DNA of 64,000 bases from Enterobacter kobei (GCF_001729765.1 NZ_CP017181.1:1860001-1924000), one strand, 5' to 3'. Shown: positions 1 to 11,499, numbered from the stretch's first letter. Numbers and translations: made by a program. The notes: generated by a model not told the origin, from the sequence alone.

Positions 1-1
1 T

Positions 2-58
2 CATGCTGAACGTATTGATGATATTGCGAACTTCCTTAATCAGTGGGGAAATGAATAG
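2..58 (+). CDS. 3' end of an unidentified gene (partial)
   Basis: An open frame enters from the left edge and stops with TAG at 56-58, giving a tail that ends FLNQWGNE. It finishes one base before the stop of the convergent EAL remnant, as a real convergent gene end would. Only 18 residues are visible, so no family can be assigned. It could be a chance open frame. Confidence 0.35.
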   Translation, partial: HAERIDDIANFLNQWGNE

Positions 59-59
59 C

Positions 60-604
60 CTACCGCGCCAGACCCAGGAGCCGCTTCGCAAGCTCACGGC
101 GGGAAACAGATTTTGAAAAATACCATCCCTGAACCAGAGCCTCAGGATATCGTTCAGCAATAAAGCGGAATTGTATTTCGTTCTCAACGCCTTCGAAAAC
201 CAGCGTTTTATTCAGTTTTGCGAGGGCGTCGCTAAAGATAACAAAAATGTTCTGTTTATAATGCTCACTGATGCCATCGACCAGCGACTTGTCGATTTTG
301 ATCTCATCATATTCAAGAAGCGAAAGCCTGGCCAGGTTGGAGTTTTGCACACCGAAGTCATCAATGGATATTCTGACACCAAGGGATTTTAACTTCTGAC
401 AGAAGCCCTCCAGAATATTCGCGGTGGAAACGGCTTTTTCAGAGAGCTCGACTTTTACCAGAGACAGCGGAATGTTGTTGGCTAAACATCCACGGCGCAA
501 AATGCTGATAAATTGTCCATCTTCAATTTCCGTTCGACCAAAATTGAGCGAAACGACCAGCTGATGCTTAAGCACCAGCGGTGCGATGTCCTTAAGGGCT
601 TTCT
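60..604 (-). pseudogene. EAL-domain (c-di-GMP phosphodiesterase-like) gene remnant truncated by IS1
   Basis: The frame reads without a stop from the IS1 left end to TAG at 60-62 and encodes the second half of an EAL domain. Visible signatures are VSLNF, the metal-binding region IDDFG followed by the D-IKID pattern, the FEGVEN segment and the final QGWYFS motif. The first half of the domain, including the EAL motif itself, is missing, so the product cannot be an active phosphodiesterase. A GTG at 573-575 can be read as a start, but the homologous reading continues upstream (KALKDIAPLV) up to the insertion element. It is therefore an interrupted gene, not a short one. EAL genes of this type degrade cyclic di-GMP or act as degenerate regulators. 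Which member this was cannot be told from the remnant. Confidence 0.85.
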
Positions 605-659
605 GGTGATGCTGCCAACTTACTGATTTAGTGTATGATGGTGTTTTTGAGGTGCTCCA

Positions 660-935
660 GTGGCTTCTGTTTCTATCAGCTGTCCCTCCTGTTCAGCTAC
701 TGACGGGGTGGTGCGTAACGGCAAAAGCACTGCCGGACATCAGCGCTATCTCTGCTCTCACTGCCGTAAAACATGGCAACTGCAGTTCACTTACACCGCT
801 TCTCAACCCGGTACGCACCAGAAAATCATTGATATGGCCATGAATGGCGTTGGATGCCGGGCAACCGCCCGCATTATGGGCGTTGGCCTCAACACGATTT
901 TCCGCCATTTAAAAAACTCAGGCCGCAGTCGGTAA
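660..935 (+). CDS. insA: IS1 protein InsA
   Basis: This 91-residue protein starts at GTG 660. It has an N-terminal zinc-finger pattern (CPSCSATDG then CSHCRK) and a helix-turn-helix near residues 55-85. InsA alone binds the IS1 ends and represses the element's promoter. Fused by a -1 ribosomal frameshift to the insB frame, it becomes the InsAB' transposase. Length and sequence match standard IS1 copies. Confidence 0.95.
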   Translation: MASVSISCPSCSATDGVVRNGKSTAGHQRYLCSHCRKTWQLQFTYTASQPGTHQKIIDMAMNGVGCRATARIMGVGLNTIFRHLKNSGRSR

Positions 936-1357
936 CCTCGCGCATACAGCCGGGCAGTGACGTCATCGTCTGCGCGGAAATGGACGAACAGTGGGGATAC
1001 GTCGGGGCTAAATCGCGCCAGCGCTGGCTGTTTTACGCGTATGACAGGCTCCGGAAGACGGTTGTTGCGCACGTATTCGGTGAACGCACTATGGCGACGC
1101 TGGGGCGTCTTATGAGCCTGCTGTCACCCTTTGACGTGGTGATATGGATGACGGATGGCTGGCCGCTGTATGAATCCCGCCTGAAGGGAAAGCTGCACGT
1201 AATCAGCAAGCGATATACGCAGCGAATTGAGCGGCATAACCTGAATCTGAGGCAGCACCTGGCACGGCTGGGACGGAAGTCGCTGTCGTTCTCAAAATCG
1301 GTGGAGCTGCATGACAAAGTCATCGGGCATTATCTGAACATAAAACACTATCAATAA
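854..1357 (+). CDS. insB: IS1 transposase catalytic frame InsB
   Basis: This frame encodes the catalytic part of IS1 transposase. Candidate DDE residues lie in [18 protein letters not shown] and the [10 protein letters not shown] segment. In the living element it is expressed mainly as an InsAB' fusion through -1 slippage at 911-917, not from its own ATG at 854. It overlaps insA and is in the -1 frame relative to it, as expected. No internal stops are present, so the transposase appears intact. Confidence 0.95.
   Translation: MPGNRPHYGRWPQHDFPPFKKLRPQSVTSRIQPGSDVIVCAEMDEQWGYVGAKSRQRWLFYAYDRLRKTVVAHVFGERTMATLGRLMSLLSPFDVVIWMTDGWPLYESRLKGKLHVISKRYTQRIERHNLNLRQHLARLGRKSLSFSKSVELHDKVIGHYLNIKHYQ
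911..917 (+). other. IS1 programmed -1 frameshift site (A6C)
   Basis: The run AAAAAAC sits in the insA-insB overlap just before the insA stop. It is the known slippery sequence that lets ribosomes shift back one base and make InsAB'. Frame arithmetic agrees: insA is in the 660 frame and insB is one base behind. Confidence 0.9.
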
Positions 1358-1391
1358 GTTGGAGTCATTACCCGCCGTAGAGTGTACGGGG

Positions 1392-2411
1392 TTAATCCAT
1401 CGCGAGAAAGCGTGTTTTGCTTTTTCCTTTCTTATCCTGATACATCGCCACATCAGCAGCACGTAATGCGCTGTCCGGATCGGTTACGTCTGGGTCCACT
1501 TCGATGACGCCGAGGCTGGCTCCCGGATAAATAAGATTAATGTTACCCAGCCAGTATTCCCCTGCAATGCGGGCGTTGAAGCGCGCTTTAAGCTGATTCA
1601 TGTGCTCCTCATTGTCGACATGACTCAGAGAGGCCACCAGAAACTCATCGCCGCCCAGCCGACCAATGATATCGTCCTGCTGTTTTTCTGCGGTCAAACG
1701 CTTGCCCACTTCAATCAGGAACTGGTCGCCTGCTTCATGCCCATACCGATCGTTAATCAATTTAAAATCGTCCAGGTCGATAAACGCAATGATGGCGTTA
1801 CGTTTCAGGTGTCGAGCCAGGGAAAACAGAGTAGTCAGATCCTCAAAGATGGCGCGACGGTTGGGCAGGCCGGTAAGGGCATCGGTATAAGAGTGTGCGA
1901 TGAGCGCCGCGTTGGCTTCCCGAAGCTGGTTCACCAGAGATTCTTTCTGAATGTACTGACCAATCAACCCGGCGAATAATTTTAACATCTGTTCACCGCG
2001 CTCGCTGAGCGGCTTTTTAGCCGTGCTTGTGGCGCAAAGCGTACCGTAAAGCGAGCCATCGGCGAGATGAACCGGAATGCTCATGTAAGTGGTAATACCG
2101 AGAGCTTTCGCCGCTTCGCACTCCGGCCAGCGCTCGGGGACATCGTTACTGAAGATGGTGTCGCTATCCAGCGCGCGCTTACACAGCGTCTCATCCCAGG
2201 GCACGCTCAGCCCCTCCGGGATCGTCATCTGCTTACTGTTTCGGGCATAAAGGATATGCTGCAGCCGCGCCTGGATATCCACCTTCGTCAGGTAAGTCGA
2301 CTCCATATCGGTGACGATTTCCAGCATCTCCAGCAGCTGACGAACGAGACTTTCAAGGGATTGCTCAGTAACGAGGGTTTCTGAAACACGGGCAAGGATA
2401 ATATCCGACAT
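1392..2411 (-). CDS. dgcP: Diguanylate cyclase DgcP (GAF-GGDEF)
   Basis: The product makes cyclic di-GMP from two GTP. From the chosen start (MSDIILARVS, 339 residues) there is a GAF sensor domain at about residues 20-155, a linker helix, and a GGDEF domain from about 177 (DALTGLPNRR). The intact active-site GGDEF is at 253-257. The inhibitory RxxD site upstream is not conserved (QQDD), so product inhibition through that site is unlikely. The ATG at 2411 matches the known YeaP/DgcP N-terminus. An in-frame ATG at 2453 would add 14 residues but lacks a good ribosome site. Its stop lies only 19 bp from IS1, so the gene escaped the rearrangement intact. In E. coli DgcP is a polar, flagellum-linked cyclase. 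That role here is inferred. Confidence 0.93.
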   Translation of the reverse strand: MSDIILARVSETLVTEQSLESLVRQLLEMLEIVTDMESTYLTKVDIQARLQHILYARNSKQMTIPEGLSVPWDETLCKRALDSDTIFSNDVPERWPECEAAKALGITTYMSIPVHLADGSLYGTLCATSTAKKPLSERGEQMLKLFAGLIGQYIQKESLVNQLREANAALIAHSYTDALTGLPNRRAIFEDLTTLFSLARHLKRNAIIAFIDLDDFKLINDRYGHEAGDQFLIEVGKRLTAEKQQDDIIGRLGGDEFLVASLSHVDNEEHMNQLKARFNARIAGEYWLGNINLIYPGASLGVIEVDPDVTDPDSALRAADVAMYQDKKGKSKTRFLAMD

Positions 2412-2574
2412 GACGTAGAAAGACTCCCAGGCAGAAGACGTCTGCATCTGCATGTTATGCTGAATTCTTAGGCTTCAGGCATAGTAAAACATGAATGCGG
2501 AAAATTTTATATATGGAGAAAGCGGCGCTGAGCCGTTACCCTTAGGCAAAGATGATGTCAAAAGGATCGATGCG

Positions 2575-2829
2575 ATGAGATTTCTGCTTCTGGCGCTGAC
2601 GCTTCCCCTGGCCGCCTGTACCGCAAAAACAACCCCACCCGATGCGCCCAAACCGCCTCAGGCCGTAGGTATGGCGAACCCGGCTTCCGTTTACTGTCTG
2701 GAAAAGGGCGGGGAACAGATCCCGATTCAAAGCCCGCAGGGTGTTCGTACCGAGTGCAAGCTGCCGGGTGGTGAAGTGATCGACGAATGGACGCTCTATC
2801 GTCGCGATCATCCGCAACCCACCAGGTGA
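2575..2829 (+). CDS. yoaF: Conserved lipoprotein YoaF (DUF333)
   Basis: This 84-residue protein begins MRFLLLALTLPLAACTAK, a signal peptide with lipobox LAAC and lipidated Cys15. A proline-rich linker follows, then a DUF333-type domain (PASVYCLEKGG ... GEVIDEWTLYRRDH). An upstream in-frame ATG at 2491 would hide the lipobox, so 2575 is preferred; AAGGA lies shortly before it. It is predicted to be an outer-membrane lipoprotein of unknown role. It is divergent from dgcP, as in E. coli. Confidence 0.88.
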   Translation: MRFLLLALTLPLAACTAKTTPPDAPKPPQAVGMANPASVYCLEKGGEQIPIQSPQGVRTECKLPGGEVIDEWTLYRRDHPQPTR

Positions 2830-2909
2830 CAGAAGGGCTGGAGCTGCGATACACTTCTCTTTAGGATTATTCTTAGCTAGTATCTGGCTACTGTTACCGC
2901 GAGAGAAGT

Positions 2910-3215
2910 ATGTTTCAGCTTAAACCGGGCAGCATGGCGATGATCATCGGTGCCCGCACGGCGTCTGGCCGTCGCAATATTGGTAAATCTGTTGAGTTGT
3001 TTGGTCTTTGCCAGCCTGGCCTGCGTTTTGTAAACCCGGTTAACGGCGTGATGACGCAATTACCCGCAAGTGCGGACCGCGCGCTTTGGCTGGTCACCGG
3101 AGACGTCTACGCCTTTGACAATCAGCACGGCTTTGCGTTTGTTCGCGCCGAACATCTGATGCCGCTCACCCCTGATCAAGCCCCGCAAATGCGGGATGAG
3201 CTGACAATCAGCTGA
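2910..3215 (+). CDS. Hypothetical protein, 101 aa
   Basis: I do not recognise a characterised family. The protein has no signal peptide or membrane segment. It looks like a compact soluble beta-rich domain (IIGARTASGRRNIGKSVEL ... ALWLVTGDV). GAGAAG precedes the ATG at a plausible distance, and codon use resembles the neighbours. It sits between yoaF and yeaO, where E. coli K-12 has no gene, and its stop touches the convergent yeaO stop. The opening motif reminds me of small phage-associated hypothetical proteins, but nothing else phage-like is nearby. Confidence 0.7.
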   Translation: MFQLKPGSMAMIIGARTASGRRNIGKSVELFGLCQPGLRFVNPVNGVMTQLPASADRALWLVTGDVYAFDNQHGFAFVRAEHLMPLTPDQAPQMRDELTIS

Positions 3216-3560
3216 TCACAAATGGCGTAGCCAGTCGGCTAAAACCAGGGCGTGATTCTGTTCCGTGTTTTTCGCGCCATAGAGGAGGGTGAGAGTCTGC
3301 TTGTGTGCCAGCGCCGCAAGACGCCTTCCCTCGCCCTTATGCTGCGCCAGTTCTTCCTGATAGGCTTTACTGAAAGTCGCAAAATCAATAGCTTCGCTAT
3401 GATACTCCTGACGTAATGCGTTCGATGGCGTGAGTGTTTTACACCATTCGTCATGGGCGAGGTCCGTTTTTTTAACCCCGCGCGGCCAGAGTCTGTCCAC
3501 CAGCACCCGATAGCCATCGTCCGGGCTTGCCTGCTCATAGACGCGTTTGCACTGAATCAT
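3216..3560 (-). CDS. yeaO: DUF488 family protein YeaO
   Basis: A 114-residue soluble protein with the DUF488 signatures YRVLVDRLWPRGVKK near the N-terminus and EWCKTLTPS in the middle. The family is widespread and its biochemical function is not established. It is a single gene, convergent with the preceding hypothetical and divergent from the amidotransferase-like gene at 3662. Length matches the E. coli protein. Confidence 0.9.
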   Translation of the reverse strand: MIQCKRVYEQASPDDGYRVLVDRLWPRGVKKTDLAHDEWCKTLTPSNALRQEYHSEAIDFATFSKAYQEELAQHKGEGRRLAALAHKQTLTLLYGAKNTEQNHALVLADWLRHL

Positions 3561-3661
3561 AATTCCACCCTCCCAATTTAAGGTATTGTGATAATTGCAG
3601 AAGATCGGTAGTCTGAGGTTCCTTATGTTATCTGATAATACTCTGGCATAAGGAACCTTTC

Positions 3662-4369
3662 ATGGAACACCTCCCGGTTAAAACGACGCTCCGCATTGCG
3701 CTGGTTGGCGATTACAATCCTGATGTTATTGCACACAAGGCGATCCCGTTGGCCATTGACGATGCTGCGGCCGTTCTTGACCTCACCGCCGATTACGACT
3801 GGCTTGCTACCCCGGAATTAACCAGTTCTGAGGATCTGGTGGGCTACGATGCCATCTGGCTGGTTCCTGCGAGCCCCTATAAAAACACAGAGGCCGCCTT
3901 TATCGCCGCACGCTACGCCCGTGAAAACAGTATTCCGTTCCTGGGGACTTGCGGTGGGTTCCAGCATGCGCTGATTGAGTATGCCCGTAACGTGCTGGGC
4001 TGGCACGATGCGGCACATGCTGAGACGGATACCGAAGGCACTATGGTGATCGCGCCGCTGACCTGCTCGCTGGTGGAAATATCCGATGCCATTGAACTGC
4101 GCAGCAATACGCTGATCGCCAAAGCCTACGGCAAACCCGAAATTGAAGAGGGATATCACTGCAACTATGGTGTGTCGCCGGAATTTGCTCAGGCGCTGGA
4201 GAGCGGTGATATGCGCGTGACGGGCTGGGACGAACAGGGGGAAATCCGTGCGGCGGAGCTGATAACCCACCCGTTCTTTGTGATCACTTTGTTCCAGCAC
4301 GAGCGTGCTGCGCTGGAAGGACGTCCGGTGGTTCTCGTACAGGCAATACTTCGCGCGGCGCGGGGCTAA
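3662..4369 (+). CDS. Class I glutamine amidotransferase-like protein (CTP synthase C-terminal-related)
   Basis: The 235-residue protein resembles the glutaminase half of CTP synthase without the synthetase half. The nucleophile elbow GTCGGFQHAL is present, with Cys97. The position where CTP synthase has the FHPE-type His-Glu reads FQHE (211-214), so the catalytic His may be displaced or lost. Relatives are annotated as CTP synthase C-terminal region-related (seleno)proteins and have no proven reaction. It stands alone between yeaO and nimT with its own leader (3561-3661), where K-12 has no equivalent. Activity is uncertain: it may be a glutaminase on an unknown partner or a binding protein. 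Confidence 0.8.
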   Translation: MEHLPVKTTLRIALVGDYNPDVIAHKAIPLAIDDAAAVLDLTADYDWLATPELTSSEDLVGYDAIWLVPASPYKNTEAAFIAARYARENSIPFLGTCGGFQHALIEYARNVLGWHDAAHAETDTEGTMVIAPLTCSLVEISDAIELRSNTLIAKAYGKPEIEEGYHCNYGVSPEFAQALESGDMRVTGWDEQGEIRAAELITHPFFVITLFQHERAALEGRPVVLVQAILRAARG

Positions 4370-4401
4370 AACAGGGCAGACCCGATGGTCTGCCTTCGTG
4401 T

Positions 4402-5589
4402 TTAGCGGGGCGCGATTTCCCGGTCGCGCCCGGCAAGTATCCCGCAGACGGCCATGACAATCGCGGCCAGCGCGCAGGCGAGAAGGGGGATGCGCCAGTC
4501 TCCTACCGAATCGTGGATTTTACCCATCAGCGGCGGTCCGCAGGCAGCGAGCAGGTAGCCGATAGACTGTGCCATACCGGACAATGCTGCCGCCTGATGC
4601 GCAGAGCTCGCGCGCAGACCGATGAACGTCAGGCCGAGGATCATCGTTGCCCCGGAGCCAAAGCCAAACACCAGCGTCCACATCACCGCCATATCCGGCA
4701 TAAACCACAATCCCGCTGCGCTTACCGCGCACATCAACGCCACTGCACCGGCGATCGTCCGCTGATCTTTCAGCCGATGGAGGATCAGCGGAACGGCAAG
4801 TCCCGGCACGGCTGTCGCCAGCTGTAAAAGACCATGCACCGAACCAGCCTGCGCCTCGCTGTAGCCGTGGCTAAGCAGTATCGCCGGCAGCCAGCCGATG
4901 ATGACGTAATAGATAAGGGAGTTAATCCCCAGAAAGAGCGTCACCTGCCAGGCGAGAGCAGAACGCCAGATTGCGCGGTTATGTAACGCGCCTGCGCCTG
5001 TTACCGTCGCAACATGTTTCTGACGCCACTGCGGCAGCCAGAGCAGCAAGGCGAGCAGCGGAAACACCATCAGCATCAGCAGCGCGCCCTGCCAGCCCGC
5101 ATGACCCTGGGCCAGCGGCACGATTAGCGCCGAGCCTAACGCGGCGGCTGCCCCCATCGTCAGGGAATAGGCACCCGTGAGTTTCGCCACCTGGCCCGGA
5201 AAGTCACGTTTAATTAAACCCGGTAACAGCACGTTCCCAAGCGCGATCCCGCAGCCAATCACTGCCGTGCCGATGAAAAGCAGGGCAGCGGAAGGCAGGG
5301 AGCGAATGGCTATCCCGGCGCAAATCAGCAACAGGGCGATAAACAGGCTACGCTCCATGCCAATACGTCGGGCCAGACCTGCGGCGAGCGGGGAGATCAG
5401 GGCAAAAGCCAACAGGGGCAGGGTGGTCAGCAGACCGGTTTGCGCCGTGCTTAAGCCATAATCAAGGCGAAGGGTATCCAGCAGCGGGGCTGCGCCGGTA
5501 AAGGTGACGCGAAGCGTGGTGGCGATCATCAGGATGCCTGCAATCAACAGCGCGCCGTGTTTTCCTGAGGTGCGAATAGCAGTAGTCAT
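4402..5589 (-). CDS. nimT: MFS efflux transporter NimT (CynX/NimT family)
   Basis: This 395-residue protein has about twelve hydrophobic segments and MFS features, including the loop LARRIGMERS after the second helix. Its E. coli counterpart YeaN exports 2-nitroimidazole and belongs to the cyanate-transporter-like group. It is transcribed divergently from the AraC-type regulator at 5686. The shared 96-bp spacer contains a direct repeat that may be the operator. Function is assigned from this conserved pairing. Confidence 0.88.
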   Translation of the reverse strand: MTTAIRTSGKHGALLIAGILMIATTLRVTFTGAAPLLDTLRLDYGLSTAQTGLLTTLPLLAFALISPLAAGLARRIGMERSLFIALLLICAGIAIRSLPSAALLFIGTAVIGCGIALGNVLLPGLIKRDFPGQVAKLTGAYSLTMGAAAALGSALIVPLAQGHAGWQGALLMLMVFPLLALLLWLPQWRQKHVATVTGAGALHNRAIWRSALAWQVTLFLGINSLIYYVIIGWLPAILLSHGYSEAQAGSVHGLLQLATAVPGLAVPLILHRLKDQRTIAGAVALMCAVSAAGLWFMPDMAVMWTLVFGFGSGATMILGLTFIGLRASSAHQAAALSGMAQSIGYLLAACGPPLMGKIHDSVGDWRIPLLACALAAIVMAVCGILAGRDREIAPR

Positions 5590-5650
5590 TATGTTCTCAT
5601 ACGTTCAAGCGAGCGCACACAATACCGATTTTCCCGTCGGTTGAAATCAG

Positions 5651-5677
5651 GCTAAAATGACAGTTTATCGCTAAAAT
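5651..5677. promoter_or_regulatory. Direct repeat in the nimT-nimR spacer, candidate NimR operator
   Basis: The octamer GCTAAAAT occurs at 5651-5658 and again at 5670-5677, 19 bp apart and just upstream of nimR. AraC-family proteins often bind two direct half-sites roughly two helical turns apart. The E. coli homologue controls this divergent spacer. Binding is inferred. Confidence 0.45.
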
Positions 5678-5685
5678 CGGACAAC

Positions 5686-6480
5686 ATGATGATTGGACTG
5701 GGACTGGACGGCTACGATCCTGATAGCCAGCATGATGCGGCCGTCGCCTTTCGCATCCGTGTGGTGGCGGAGGAACAATATATACCCCTGCATCATCACC
5801 GCAAGGGACAGCTGATTCTGGCGCTTGGCGGCGCGATTACCTGTGAAGTGGAAAATGCCATGTTGATGGTACCGCCCCAGTACGCGGTCTGGATCCCCGG
5901 GCAGATGCCGCACAGTAACAGGGCCACGCCGGGGGCGCAGCTCTGCTTTTTGTTCATTGAGCCCGGCGCCGCCAGTCTGCCCGACCGCTGTTGTACGCTG
6001 AAAATGTCCCCTCTGGTGCGGGAGCTCATTTTATCTCTGGCAGAAAAATCGCAGGCACAGCTTCAGCTTGCGGCCACATCCCGACTGGTCGATGTCCTGT
6101 TTGATGAACTGCCGCTCCAGCGTCAGGAGCATTTACAGTTACCCGTCTCGCCCCATCCAAAAATCCGGCTGATGAGCGAGAAGATGGCTGAAGAGCCCGC
6201 GGCCTGGCAGACGCTGGCACAATGGGCAAGCCACTTCGCCATGAGCGAACGCAACCTGGCGCGACTGGTGGTAAAAGAGACCGGTTTAAGCTTTCGTCGC
6301 TGGCGTCACCAGCTGCAGCTTATTGTGGCGTTACAGCATTTGATCGGCGGGAAATCGGTACAGCAGGTGGCGCAGTCACTGGGTTATGACTCGACCACCG
6401 CGTTTATTACCATGTTTAAGAAGGGGCTGGGTCAAACGCCAGCGCGTTACATGGCCAGCCTGACTACGACTTCCCGATAA
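5686..6480 (+). CDS. nimR: AraC-family regulator NimR
   Basis: A 264-residue regulator with an N-terminal cupin-like half ([14 protein letters not shown], then [14 protein letters not shown]). The C-terminal AraC helix-turn-helix domain covers about residues 165-262 ([14 protein letters not shown] and [19 protein letters not shown]). The E. coli homologue YeaM represses nimT and itself. The start ATG has no obvious ribosome site, so translation may be weak. Its last 17 bases overlap the convergent yeaL stop. Confidence 0.9.
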   Translation: MMIGLGLDGYDPDSQHDAAVAFRIRVVAEEQYIPLHHHRKGQLILALGGAITCEVENAMLMVPPQYAVWIPGQMPHSNRATPGAQLCFLFIEPGAASLPDRCCTLKMSPLVRELILSLAEKSQAQLQLAATSRLVDVLFDELPLQRQEHLQLPVSPHPKIRLMSEKMAEEPAAWQTLAQWASHFAMSERNLARLVVKETGLSFRRWRHQLQLIVALQHLIGGKSVQQVAQSLGYDSTTAFITMFKKGLGQTPARYMASLTTTSR

Positions 6481-6910
6481 ACAGGGAGACCAGCCCGGCT
6501 GCAATCAGCGGGCCCACCGGCACGCCGCGAAAGAGCGCTACGCCCAGCACAGTGCCCACCAGCAGACCCGCAACCAGCGAAGGCTGGCTGCTCATCAGCG
6601 TAACGCCGCGCCCCCCGAGCCATGAGACAAAAACACCTACCGCGATAGCCACCAGCGATTTCCAGTTGACAAACGAGTGCAGCAGCGTTGAGGCGGGAAG
6701 CGTACCGCTGGCGATGGGCGCCATCACCCCGATGGTTAAAATGATTATCCCGATGGTGAGGCCTTGCTTTTCTATCCACGGGAAAAAGGTATTTAACGGC
6801 GTGACGCGCACGATAATCAGCACCAGAATCGAGATGGCGACGGTGGTGTTATGACTGATAAAACCCAGCGCGGCGAGTGCCAGGAGAATGAGCAGAGTAG
6901 GGTCAAACAT
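6464..6910 (-). CDS. yeaL: DUF441 inner membrane protein YeaL
   Basis: A 148-residue, very hydrophobic protein with four to five predicted membrane helices. It starts [17 protein letters not shown] and contains the conserved GPLIAAG near the end. This is the UPF0756/DUF441 family, found across bacteria with no known activity. Length equals the E. coli protein. It is convergent with nimR, overlapping by 17 bp. Confidence 0.92.
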   Translation of the reverse strand: MFDPTLLILLALAALGFISHNTTVAISILVLIIVRVTPLNTFFPWIEKQGLTIGIIILTIGVMAPIASGTLPASTLLHSFVNWKSLVAIAVGVFVSWLGGRGVTLMSSQPSLVAGLLVGTVLGVALFRGVPVGPLIAAGLVSLFIGKS

Positions 6911-7054
6911 AGGGAATCCTTGCCAAAATAATCGTCCTGCTTACTGTACGCGGAAAAAGGGCGGAGAACAGTTTTAAAAAGATTTTACCGCTGTCATAAC
7001 CTTGTCATTTACGCGGTTTAAAACGAAGGCAGATATCGCAAAGGGGTCGCTATC

Positions 7055-7159
7055 ATGAACGATCACATGTTTGTTGAAACGCTGATTATCTCCTCATCGT
7101 TTTTCGCCATTGCCGCGATTCTCGTCGCTTCCGTATTGTTGCTGGAGAGAAAAGGCTGA
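7055..7159 (+). CDS. yoaI: Small membrane protein YoaI (34 aa)
   Basis: The frame encodes [20 protein letters not shown] followed by a second hydrophobic stretch and ends LLLERKG. It is a single membrane helix, nearly identical in pattern to E. coli YoaI, which is also 34 residues. AAGGGG lies upstream of the ATG. It lies convergent with yeaK, as in E. coli. Its role is unknown. In E. coli it is under PhoB/PhoP-type stress control, which I cannot see here. Confidence 0.88.
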   Translation: MNDHMFVETLIISSSFFAIAAILVASVLLLERKG

Positions 7160-7175
7160 CAGTCAGCCTTCACGG

Positions 7176-7676
7176 TTAGACTTTATGGAAAGTCACAAGC
7201 TCAGGACGGGCGATGCGCAGGTAATCCTGGGTATCCATGATCACGGATTTTTCCAGCAGGCCGGCGTTAAACGCGATCTCGTCGAAACGCTCGAACAGCA
7301 GCGGGTCGGCGACCAGCGTCAGATCGGGGTGGAAACTAAAAGGCGGAATAGCGCCGAATACGCAGGCGGTAAGGGTACTTACCTCGGCCGGGCTGGCGAG
7401 GGAGGCTTTAAGCCCGCCGAAATGGCTGGCAAGCCGGCTCAGGTCGGCCTGCAGATCGGCGGCCAGGATCGCCAGAACATGCTTTTTAACACCGTTTCCC
7501 TTCACTTTGCAGACCAGGGCTTTTGCGCCCTGACGCAGATCGGTCCCGCGTATTTCACTTACCGCTTCACATTTCCCGACCGCCTCGTGCTCCAGAACCC
7601 GAAAACGTGCGCCTTGCCCGGTGAGTAAGGTTATCAGTTGCTGGTGGGTTCCTGTCCCCATAACGTCGTCAGTCAT
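7176..7676 (-). CDS. yeaK: YbaK/ProX-type aminoacyl-tRNA deacylase YeaK
   Basis: The 166-residue protein is a stand-alone editing domain that hydrolyses mischarged aminoacyl-tRNA; E. coli YeaK acts on Ser-, Thr- and Met-type mischarged species. Conserved features are HEAVGKCEAVSEIRG, the KALVCKVKG lysine segment and the GAIPPFSFHP loop near the C-terminus. GGGA precedes the ATG. In E. coli the next genes are dgcJ and cdgI. Here yeaK is followed directly by yeaH. Confidence 0.92.
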   Translation of the reverse strand: MTDDVMGTGTHQQLITLLTGQGARFRVLEHEAVGKCEAVSEIRGTDLRQGAKALVCKVKGNGVKKHVLAILAADLQADLSRLASHFGGLKASLASPAEVSTLTACVFGAIPPFSFHPDLTLVADPLLFERFDEIAFNAGLLEKSVIMDTQDYLRIARPELVTFHKV

Positions 7677-7775
7677 CGTGATTTTCCCGGTGATAATCCA
7701 GTATGCAGATGGCTACATTAGCACGAGAAGAACGGCGTCGAAAGAAAACAGCCAGCGCGTTCGCTGGCTGTGAGA

Positions 7776-11068
<3,293 letters not shown>

Positions 11069-11167
11069 GGCATGCCGTCCTTTCGTTTTTTAGCACAGGA
11101 TAAGAGCCGTTCGTATGAGTAGTGGAGGCTCCCGGAAGAGAATCTCTCGCACCTCACTGCCAGAGCA

Positions 11168-11182
11168 GCAACCTGTGTGCCA
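11168..11182 (-). promoter_or_regulatory. Sigma-54 promoter of yeaGH
   Basis: On the minus strand the sequence reads TGGCACACAGGTTGC, a perfect match to the -24/-12 consensus TGGCAC-N5-TTGC. Transcription would start near 11156 and give an 87-nt leader. No clear NtrC dimer site was found upstream. Confidence 0.88.
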
Positions 11183-11499
11183 GGTCAGAGGCTAAGAACC
11201 GCAGGGCGTTCAGGAAAACTCTTCTTAAAATTAAGCGTAGATGGCATTTGCCAAACTTGCATGCTGAGAAAATCTAATTTCAATGACATATCAATAACTC
11301 ATCCAAAAATTTCCACCTGGGTTATAAGACTTAAGCACGTTTTTCATTCAGTGGTCATATAAATGAAAGCGTGCTGTCATCTGAAAAGTGAAAAATAACG
11401 GGTTAATCAGACTGATTAGCAGGCAAAAAATTTTGGGTTGTACGGGAATGGCGGTTACACTTCTCCCGCTGATTATTTGACTACAGGAAAGAATGGATT
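11183..11499. other. yeaG-mipA divergent intergenic region
   Basis: About 320 bp with no gene. It should hold the enhancer for the yeaG sigma-54 promoter and the mipA promoter. I could not assign either with confidence. A 61-codon plus-strand frame at 11177-11362 lacks any family resemblance and is not called. Confidence 0.6.

Larger units (their letters stand above)
605..1372 (+). mobile_element. IS1: IS1 element, complete 768 bp
   Basis: The element runs from GGTGATGCTGCCAACTTA to the complement of GGTAATGACTCCAACTTA, the two IS1 terminal inverted repeats, and measures exactly the canonical 768 bp. It carries insA and insB in the usual overlapping arrangement with an A6C slippery run. Both frames are open, so it looks functional. 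The nine bases on each side (596-604 and 1373-1381) do not match, so no target duplication survives. That implies a deletion or recombination at one end after insertion. Confidence 0.98.

Noticed and set aside
605..1372. Composite transposon or island boundary
   Set aside because: Only one IS1 copy is present in the window and the genes beyond it are conserved chromosomal ones.
11177..11362. 61-residue frame between yeaG and mipA
   Set aside because: It overlaps the yeaG sigma-54 promoter and has no ribosome site or conserved features.
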